From the NCBI GenBank assembly GCA_037440925.1, contig JBBITF010000082.1, positions 1-11,749 of the forward strand: a DNA stretch of 11,749 bases. Direction: 5' to 3'. Shown one piece after another: positions 7,149 to 11,749 of this stretch. This DNA is from JAABUE01 sp037440925. GTDB taxonomy: Bacteria; Chloroflexota; Anaerolineae; Anaerolineales; Villigracilaceae. Numbering within the stretch: the first letter of the stretch is position 1; each line of letters begins with the position of its first letter. Below the pieces are notes generated by a model. The model was not told the origin of the DNA, made no database searches, and saw nothing but the letters and a program-made list of their open reading frames with translations. The translations under genes and the position numbers were made by a program.

Positions 7149-7743
7149 GGCCGACGACCTGCACCGCTTCCTGCGGACGCGCCGCTCCATCCGCCGCTTC
7201 CGCCCGGACCCGGTGCCTGCTCCCGTCATCGAGGAGATTCTCCTCACCGCCGCGCACGCCCCCTCCGCCCACAACACCCAGCCCTGGCGGTTTGTCCTCG
7301 TAGCGCCGGCTTCAGCCGGCAGAACACGCCTCGCCGAGGCGCTGACCTCCGCCCTGCGCCGAGACATGACCGCCGCCGGCGCGCCCGCCGCCGAGATCGA
7401 GGCCCGCCTGGCGCGTTCCGTCCGCCGCATCAACGAAGCCCCCGTCCTCATCCTCCTCTGCCGCGACGTGACCGCCGTGCGCGAAAACAAACGCCAGGAC
7501 GAGGTCATGGCCATCCAGTCGGTGGCCAACGCCGCCACCTACCTGCTGCTTGCCGCCCACGCCGAGGACCTGGGCGGCAACTGGATCTGCTGGCCGCTCT
7601 ACGCCCAGGCCGAGACCCGCGCCGCCCTCGACCTGCCCGAAACCTGGCAGCCGCAGGCGATGCTCTTCCTGGGGTATCCAGACGAAACGCCCGGCGAGAA
7701 GGCGCTCAAGCCGATGGAGGAAGTGCTGATCAAAAAAGGCTGA
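7141..7743 (+). CDS. Nitroreductase-family protein, similar to the C-terminal domain of FbiB
   Basis: FMN-binding nitroreductase-fold protein of 200 aa, cytoplasmic. The N-terminal RTRRSIRRFRPDPVP (residues 12-26) and APSAHNTQPWRFVLV (residues 40-54) are standard FMN-contact motifs; AHNTQPW is particularly like the FbiB C-terminal domain, which finishes the coenzyme F420 tail in mycobacteria. Later, GGNWICWPLYA and FLGYPDE fit the dimer/FMN face and C-terminal strand. The neighbouring F420-type oxidoreductase supports an F420-linked role, but no cofE/fbiA partner is seen here and it could simply reduce small molecules. The start overlaps the upstream gene by 8 bases. It contains a GC-rich hairpin at 7305-7320 that may be an in-frame repeat. 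Confidence 0.85.
   Translation: MAKADDLHRFLRTRRSIRRFRPDPVPAPVIEEILLTAAHAPSAHNTQPWRFVLVAPASAGRTRLAEALTSALRRDMTAAGAPAAEIEARLARSVRRINEAPVLILLCRDVTAVRENKRQDEVMAIQSVANAATYLLLAAHAEDLGGNWICWPLYAQAETRAALDLPETWQPQAMLFLGYPDETPGEKALKPMEEVLIKKG
7305..7320. repeat. GC-rich REP-like hairpin inside the nitroreductase gene
   Basis: GCCGGCT-TC-AGCCGGC is a perfect 7-bp stem with a TC loop, the same loop and geometry as the RAYT-flanking REPs. It is preceded by GTAGC (7300-7304), like the GTAG that precedes the REP stems. It encodes part of APASAGR just after the strand PWRFVLV, where related proteins have a variable turn. Confidence 0.4.
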
Positions 7744-7749
7744 CAACGA

Positions 7750-7778
7750 TTTTCTCCGAGCAAAGTTGGCGGTATACT
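7750..7778 (+). promoter_or_regulatory. Possible promoter of the restriction gene
   Basis: TATACT at 7773-7778 is a good -10, preceded 17 bases upstream only by a poor -35 (TTTTCT, 7750-7755). It lies about 40 bases before the chosen ATG at 7821, in the only gap between the nitroreductase and the restriction gene. Confidence 0.3.
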
Positions 7779-7820
7779 TAGATCGCTGGCGAAATTGGGT
7801 TGAAAGCAGGTGCGTGGATA

Positions 7821-10800
7821 ATGAAACAAGTCGTCATCGAAAACCCGGTCATCAACTCCCCTTTTGAGGAACCGAAGCGGCATTTCCGCTTTACAGAAGA
7901 TGGAATCACGGACGAGGTGGTCGAGGGCCGCCGCGTCAGCCAGTATTTTGTGCCGATTCCGCGTCCCAAAAAGAAGAGCGCGAAGCAGTTATCCTTCGAA
8001 ACGGAATGGACATCCGATCGCCTGGAGGAAAACAAGGAAATCAACCGCATCCGCGAGCGGGTGGCGCTCTGGCGCAGGGGCGGATATGTGGGTATCACCA
8101 AAACAACCGCCCGCCTGCTCGATTACTGGAAAAGAGAAGACCGCGAGCGCAGATTGTTCTTCTGCCAGATCGAGGCGCTGGAAACTGCCATTTGGATCAC
8201 TGAAGTTGCGCCGAGATACGGCGAGGCGTGGGTGGAAAACCTGCTAAGGCAGAAAAACCAGGAAGCCAATCCCCTGCTCTATCGCATCGCCTTCAAGATG
8301 GCAACCGGTTCGGGCAAAACGGTTGTGATGGCAATGCTCATTGCCTGGCAGGCATTGAACAAGATTGCCAATCCCCAGGACGCGCGTTTTTCGGACGCGT
8401 TTCTCATCGTCACACCGGGCATCACCATCAAAGACCGCCTGCGCGTCCTTTACCCCAATGACCCGCAAAATTACTACAAGCAGCACGACCTTGTGCCGCC
8501 AGACCTGCTGCCCGAATTGGACAAGGCGAAATTCGTCGTCACAAATTTTCATGCCTTCAAATTGCGCGAGCGGCAAAGCGTAAATAAAACATCCAAACAA
8601 ATACTTCGTAGTAACGACTTAAGTCGTTACTACGGCGAGAATCCGTTTGTGGAGACACCTGACCAAATGGTGCGGCGCGTCTGCCGCGAACTGGGCAACA
8701 AGAAAAACATCATCGTCATCAACGACGAGGCGCATCACTGCTACCGCCGCAAGCCTGACAGCGCGGAAGAGGAGGAATTGAAAGGCGACGAACGCCGCGA
8801 AGCGGAGCAACGCGAAGAGGAGGCGCGCATCTGGATTTCGGGCATCGAAGCCGTGAAAGCCAAATTGGGGGTGAAAGTGGTGTATGACCTTTCCGCCACG
8901 CCGTTTTTCCTGCGCGGCTCCGGCTACCGCGAGGGGACTCTCTTCCCCTGGGTGGTCTCCGATTTTTCGTTGATTGACGCCATCGAGAGCGGCATCGTCA
9001 AAGTGCCGCGCGTGCCGGTGGCAGACGATTCGATGACCGGCGAGCAGCCCACCTACCGCGATTTGTGGCTGCGCATCCGCGACCAATTGCCCAGGAAAGG
9101 CAGAGGCACAGAAAAAGTTTCGGGCGATGCAGTCGTGATTCCTCCTGAACTGGAAGGCGCGCTGCAAAGCCTGTATAGCAACTATGAAAAGAAGTTCAAA
9201 CAGTGGGAAAGTAGTAACGACTTAAGTCGTTACTACGAGCCGCCCGTCTTTATCGTGGTCTGCAACAACACCAACGTTTCCAAGATGGTCTTCGACTATA
9301 TTTCGGGCTGGGAGAAAACTTTGCCCAGCGGCGAGAAAGTGGCCGTGCCGGGCAAGTTGCCGCTCTTCAGCAACGTGGAAAACGGACGCTGGCTGGCCCG
9401 CCCCAACACGATTTTAATTGACAGTCAGCAACTGGAATCGAGCGAGGGGATGAGCGAGGAATTCAAGAGAATGGCAGCGGTGGAAATCGAGGAGTTCAAG
9501 CAGGAGTACCGCGTCCGCTTCCCCGGCAGGGATGCGGACTCGATTTCGGACGAAGAAATCCTGCGCGAGGTTATGAACACGGTCGGCAAACCGGGCAAAC
9601 TCGGTGAAAATATCCGCTGCGTGGTCTCGGTTTCGATGCTTACCGAGGGCTGGGACGCCAACACGGTGACGCATATCCTCGGCGTGCGGGCGTTTGGGAC
9701 GCAACTGTTGTGCGAGCAAGTCGTCGGGCGAGGGCTGAGGCGGAGAAGTTACGCGGTAAACGCGGAAGGGCTGTTCGATGCGGAATATGCCGAAGTGTAC
9801 GGCGTGCCGTTTTCGTTCATCCCCAGCGCCGGGTCCGAGAAAGACCCGAAGCCCGGTCCCACGCCGACGCGGGTGCGCGCCCTCGAGGAACGCATCGCCT
9901 GTGAAATCACCTTCCCGCGCCTCATCGGTTATCGTTACAAGTTCGAGGCGGAGACGTTGACCGCCCGCTTCAGCGACGACTCGAAAATGGTCCTCTCTAC
10001 CGCCGACCTGCCGACGCGCACCGAGGTGCAGTCCATCATCGGTGAATCGAGTTTCCACGAGTTGTACGGCTTGAAAGAAAAACGCCTGAACACGGTGGAT
10101 TTTCATCTGGCGGCGCTTTTGCTGGAGCGGTATTTCAGCGAGGAACAGAACAGCCGCCCCTGGCTCTTCCCGCAGTTGCGGCGCATTGTGCGCGATTGGC
10201 GCGAACATTACCTGACCTGCAAAGACAACGCCTTCCCGCAAATGCTCCTGATTACGGCTTTCGCCCACAACGCCGCGGAGAAAATTTATCAGGCAGTGCT
10301 GCCAGGCACGGACCTCACCCCCGGCCCGGGAGGGGAGAAAACCCTGCTCCCCATTTTACGTCCATATGACGCCCTGGGTTCCACCCGCTACGTGGACTTC
10401 GACACGGCGCGGGATGTGTACCGCACGCGGGCAGACAAATCGCACGTCTCGCATGTGGTGTTGGACAGCAATTGGGAGGCGAAACTGGCAGAAGTGCTGG
10501 AAGACATGGAAGAGGTCATTCATTACGTCAAGAATTTCCAGTTGGGATTCACCATTCCGTACACGTTCAACGGCGAAGAGAGAGCCTACCTGCCCGATTA
10601 CATCATTCGCATCAATGACGGACGTGGGCAAGACGACTTGCTGAATCTGATTCTAGAGGTGAGCGGCGAGGCGAGGAAAGATAAAGCGGCGAAAGTCGCG
10701 GCGGCGAGAAATCTTTGGGTTCCCGCCGTCAACAATCACGGCGGGTTCGGCCGCTGGGCGTTTTTGGAGATTGTGGATCCGTGGGACGCGAAGAATACGA

Positions 10801-10862
10801 TTCGGGCGTTTTTGAAGGGAAAGAATGTGGATGGCGTCGCGCCGATGTTTCAAAACGACTGA
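7821..10862 (+). CDS. Type III Res-like restriction endonuclease (DEAH helicase plus nuclease; BPTD_3080-like)
   Basis: Likely DNA-translocating restriction subunit, 1013 aa. Superfamily 2 helicase motifs appear in order: Walker A TGSGKT (residues 162-167), DEAH (302-305), SAT (358-360) and motif VI QVVGRGLRR (633-641). The C-terminal part has a nuclease-like pattern, PDY around Asp926, then LILEVSG with Glu946; the usual PD-(D/E)xK lysine is replaced by Ser948, with lysines only further on (953, 955). The beginning MKQVVIENPVINSPFEEPKRHF and the end AVNNHGGFGRWAFLEIVDPWDA match what I know of the BPTD_3080 restriction family. I chose ATG 7821 (AGGTG upstream, family-typical start) over a TTG at 7800. 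Two identical REP palindromes lie in frame and are translated as SNDLSRYY (264-271 and 465-472). The stop codon overlaps the first of the REPs before the transposase gene. A modification subunit would be expected downstream. Confidence 0.85.
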   Translation: MKQVVIENPVINSPFEEPKRHFRFTEDGITDEVVEGRRVSQYFVPIPRPKKKSAKQLSFETEWTSDRLEENKEINRIRERVALWRRGGYVGITKTTARLLDYWKREDRERRLFFCQIEALETAIWITEVAPRYGEAWVENLLRQKNQEANPLLYRIAFKMATGSGKTVVMAMLIAWQALNKIANPQDARFSDAFLIVTPGITIKDRLRVLYPNDPQNYYKQHDLVPPDLLPELDKAKFVVTNFHAFKLRERQSVNKTSKQILRSNDLSRYYGENPFVETPDQMVRRVCRELGNKKNIIVINDEAHHCYRRKPDSAEEEELKGDERREAEQREEEARIWISGIEAVKAKLGVKVVYDLSATPFFLRGSGYREGTLFPWVVSDFSLIDAIESGIVKVPRVPVADDSMTGEQPTYRDLWLRIRDQLPRKGRGTEKVSGDAVVIPPELEGALQSLYSNYEKKFKQWESSNDLSRYYEPPVFIVVCNNTNVSKMVFDYISGWEKTLPSGEKVAVPGKLPLFSNVENGRWLARPNTILIDSQQLESSEGMSEEFKRMAAVEIEEFKQEYRVRFPGRDADSISDEEILREVMNTVGKPGKLGENIRCVVSVSMLTEGWDANTVTHILGVRAFGTQLLCEQVVGRGLRRRSYAVNAEGLFDAEYAEVYGVPFSFIPSAGSEKDPKPGPTPTRVRALEERIACEITFPRLIGYRYKFEAETLTARFSDDSKMVLSTADLPTRTEVQSIIGESSFHELYGLKEKRLNTVDFHLAALLLERYFSEEQNSRPWLFPQLRRIVRDWREHYLTCKDNAFPQMLLITAFAHNAAEKIYQAVLPGTDLTPGPGGEKTLLPILRPYDALGSTRYVDFDTARDVYRTRADKSHVSHVVLDSNWEAKLAEVLEDMEEVIHYVKNFQLGFTIPYTFNGEERAYLPDYIIRINDGRGQDDLLNLILEVSGEARKDKAAKVAAARNLWVPAVNNHGGFGRWAFLEIVDPWDAKNTIRAFLKGKNVDGVAPMFQND
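8607..8634. repeat. REP palindrome in frame within the restriction gene, copy 1
   Basis: A perfect 28-bp palindrome: CGTAGTAACGACTT followed by its exact reverse complement. It carries GTAG at one foot and CTAC at the other, as in the RAYT-flanking REPs. In the gene's frame it reads R-SNDLSRYY (residues 263-271). It falls between the FKLRER segment and the DEAH strand. Confidence 0.9.
9211..9236. repeat. REP palindrome in frame within the restriction gene, copy 2
   Basis: A perfect 26-bp palindrome, GTAGTAACGACTT plus its reverse complement, identical to the core of copy 1 and exactly 603 bp (201 codons) away. It is in the same codon phase and encodes SNDLSRYY (465-472), just before the strand PPVFIVVCNN. 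Confidence 0.9.
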
Positions 10863-10885
10863 GTAACGACTTCAGTCGTTACTAC
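10862..10885. repeat. REP hairpin 5' of the transposase gene, left unit
   Basis: GTAACGACT-TC-AGTCGTTAC (10863-10882) forms a 9-bp stem, or 10 bp with the flanking A/T pair. It is followed by CTAC (10882-10885). Its first base is the last base of the restriction gene stop codon. A partial unit CGTTACTAC follows at 10886-10894. Confidence 0.85.
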
Positions 10886-10894
10886 CGTTACTAC

Positions 10895-10917
10895 GTAGTG
10901 ATGACTTCAGTCGTCAT
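10895..10917. repeat. REP hairpin 5' of the transposase gene, right unit
   Basis: GTAG (10895-10898) precedes a 9-bp stem, GTGATGACT-TC-AGTCGTCAT (10898-10917), which has two G-T wobbles. It is in opposite orientation to the left unit (GTAG foot here, CTAC foot there) and ends 9 bases before the transposase ATG. Confidence 0.75.
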
Positions 10918-10926
10918 AAAACCATT

Positions 10927-11532
10927 ATGCCTTACGAATATCGCAAACTCACTCCCGAACAACGCGAAGAGGTCGTCGCCCGAAGAAAAGCGATGGGTTA
11001 TCCGCTTCATGCGCCTCCGCATCCGTTTCGGGAGGCGGGATATTACCTGATTACCGCCGCAAATTATGAACACGCGCGGGTGATGGATTCTGCCGAACGG
11101 CGAACGGAATTTGAAAGAAAGTTGCTACGCGCCTTCCAGGAAATCGGAGCGGAAATTGTCGCATGGGTGATTCTGGCAAATCACTATCATATTCTGGTAT
11201 GGGTCGAATCGCTGGACGACGTTTCCGCCGCCCTTAAGCAATTACACGGCTCGACCGCCTTCGAGTGGAATAAAGCGGACGGTTTGCAGGGCAAGCGCAA
11301 GGTCTGGTACAAATTTGCCGACCGCATGATTCGCGATAACACGCATTACTTTCGGGCGTTGAATTACATCCATTACAACCCCGTCAAGCATGGATATGTG
11401 GAACACGCTGCCAATTGGCAATGGTCGAGTTTGTCTTTGTATTATGAAGACCACGGGCGCGATTGGCTGCGCGAAACATGGAAATCCTACCCGCCCGATA
11501 AGGATTTCGGCTCGGGATGGGACGAAATATAG
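10927..11532 (+). CDS. REP-associated tyrosine transposase (RAYT, Y1/HUH family)
   Basis: Single-strand DNA endonuclease of the Y1 (IS200/IS605-like) group, 201 aa. The HUH metal-binding motif is His86-Tyr87-His88 within NHYHILV. The likely nucleophile is Tyr147 in NYIHYNPVKHGYV, the conserved RAYT block. A C-terminal WQWSSLSLYYEDHGRDWL segment is also typical of RAYTs. Such enzymes bind and nick REP hairpins carrying a 5' GTAG foot, and that is what surrounds this gene: two REPs in the 65 bases before it and a cluster of at least five hairpins after it. It has no clear ribosome binding site, so expression may be low. The reading frame is intact and the catalytic residues are present, so it may be active. 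It stands alone between the restriction gene and the next start, with no IS ends, as expected for a domesticated RAYT. Confidence 0.88.
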   Translation: MPYEYRKLTPEQREEVVARRKAMGYPLHAPPHPFREAGYYLITAANYEHARVMDSAERRTEFERKLLRAFQEIGAEIVAWVILANHYHILVWVESLDDVSAALKQLHGSTAFEWNKADGLQGKRKVWYKFADRMIRDNTHYFRALNYIHYNPVKHGYVEHAANWQWSSLSLYYEDHGRDWLRETWKSYPPDKDFGSGWDEI

Positions 11533-11551
11533 TGACGAATTCATTCGTCAC
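11532..11551. repeat. REP hairpin directly after the transposase gene
   Basis: GTGACGAAT-TC-ATTCGTCAC, a perfect 9-bp stem with TC loop. Its first base is the last base of the transposase stop codon. The foot is ATAG rather than GTAG. Relative to the other units, two stem pairs are changed on both sides so pairing is kept. Confidence 0.85.
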
Positions 11552-11569
11552 CATGATTTATGAGAAACG

Positions 11570-11615
11570 GTAGTAACGATTTCAATCGTTACAAAACGAC
11601 TAAAGTCATCATTAC
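11570..11615. repeat. REP pair (BIME-like unit 1)
   Basis: GTAG (11570-11573) is followed by GTAACGATT-TC-AATCGTTAC (11573-11592). A second, degenerate hairpin in opposite orientation follows (ACGACT-AA-AGTCAT near 11596-11609), ending TTAC where CTAC is expected. It forms a tandem pair with unit 2, each unit being 46-47 bases and starting CGGTAGTAACGA. Confidence 0.8.
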
Positions 11616-11617
11616 GG

Positions 11618-11661
11618 TAGTAACGAATTCATTCGTTACAAACGACTAAAGTCGTTACTAC
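11618..11661. repeat. REP pair (BIME-like unit 2)
   Basis: GTAG (11618-11621) starts GTAACGAAT-TC-ATTCGTTAC (11620-11639). AACGACT-AA-AGTCGTT (11641-11656) follows, then CTAC (11658-11661). The two hairpins face opposite ways, with GTAG/CTAC at the outer ends: a classic bacterial interspersed mosaic element layout. A half unit GTCGTTACTAC follows at 11663-11673. Confidence 0.85.
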
Positions 11662-11662
11662 G

Positions 11663-11673
11663 GTCGTTACTAC
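11663..11673. repeat. Partial REP
   Basis: GTCGTTACTAC equals the right arm of the REP with its CTAC foot; the left arm is missing. It lies 22 bases upstream of the next start codon. Confidence 0.7.
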
Positions 11674-11695
11674 GAGAGAGATGAAGGAATTGACT

Positions 11696-11749
11696 ATGCC
11701 CCCTAAAAAGAAACCCTCCACCCCAAAACTCCCCACCCCCGTCGAAGCG
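11696..11749 (+). CDS. Start of a further gene, truncated by the window end; possibly the partner DNA methyltransferase
   Basis: Eighteen codons are visible, MPPKKKPSTPKLPTPVEA, a Lys/Pro-rich start. AAGGA (11684-11688) lies about 7 bases before ATG 11696; an in-frame ATG at 11681 is an alternative start with a poorer site. The frame stays open to the window edge. A basic, Pro-rich start ending in TPVEA is what I recall from site-specific DNA methyltransferases paired with this type of restriction protein, and the position fits a modification subunit, but 18 residues cannot prove it. Confidence 0.5.
   Translation, partial: MPPKKKPSTPKLPTPVEA

Noticed and set aside
5907..7538. Minus-strand open frame of 543 codons
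   Set aside because: Antisense to pepF and the next two genes. High GC keeps the opposite frame open; the product is Arg/Val/Gly-rich without recognisable motifs.
7800..7820. TTG start seven codons upstream for the restriction gene
   Set aside because: ATG 7821 begins with the family-typical MKQVVIENP and has an upstream AGGTG; TTG 7800 has no better site.
9414..10268. Minus-strand open frame of 284 codons
   Set aside because: Antisense shadow of the restriction gene, whose helicase motif VI lies in this region on the plus strand.
10715..11050. 111-codon frame bridging the restriction and transposase genes
   Set aside because: Out of frame with both real genes and passing through the REP units. 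It happens to contain an SNDFSRYY reading of a REP, but nothing else supports translation.
11532..11675. Possible CRISPR array
   Set aside because: The repeats are self-complementary hairpins in alternating orientation with almost no spacers, so they fit REP/BIME elements and not CRISPR.

Overview
The window looks like a bacterial chromosome segment, most likely from a Chloroflexota (Anaerolineae-like) genome or metagenome bin. That placement is an inference. It rests on moderately high GC, a tRNA gene without an encoded CCA, a probable F420-linked oxidoreductase pair, and intergenic DNA packed with short hairpin repeats and a REP-associated transposase. No rRNA or CRISPR is present.

Layout: 1-741 is non-coding and repeat-rich. 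It holds what looks like a complete 171-bp MITE (13-bp inverted ends, 8-bp target duplication). glgC (ADP-glucose pyrophosphorylase) is on the minus strand at 742-2004. Upstream of it lie a terminator-like hairpin group and tRNA-Leu(CAA), also minus strand. The tRNA has a good promoter (TTGACC-17-TATACT) that abuts the start of the next plus-strand gene. From 2507 a YchF-type P-loop NTPase and a lipoprotein form a two-gene unit. Then come 430 bp of hairpins and direct repeats, followed by an M3-family oligoendopeptidase (pepF), a PPOX/F420-type flavin oxidoreductase and an overlapping FbiB-like nitroreductase.

From 7821 to the end is a restriction-modification-like locus. It has a 1013-aa DEAH-helicase/nuclease resembling type III Res (BPTD_3080-like), then a REP-associated tyrosine transposase (RAYT), and the first 18 codons of a further gene. 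That last gene may be the partner DNA methyltransferase.

The most striking feature is a REP family built on GTAG + TAACGANT..ANTCGTTA + CTAC. Copies flank the RAYT gene on both sides. Two identical perfect-palindrome copies also sit inside the nuclease reading frame. Both use the only one of three frames that has no stop codon, so both are translated as the same octapeptide, SNDLSRYY. The REP hairpins show compensatory base changes. Together this suggests a RAYT/REP system that has spread within a restriction locus and supplied peptide insertions to its nuclease. A GC-rich relative of this hairpin may lie in frame in the nitroreductase gene.
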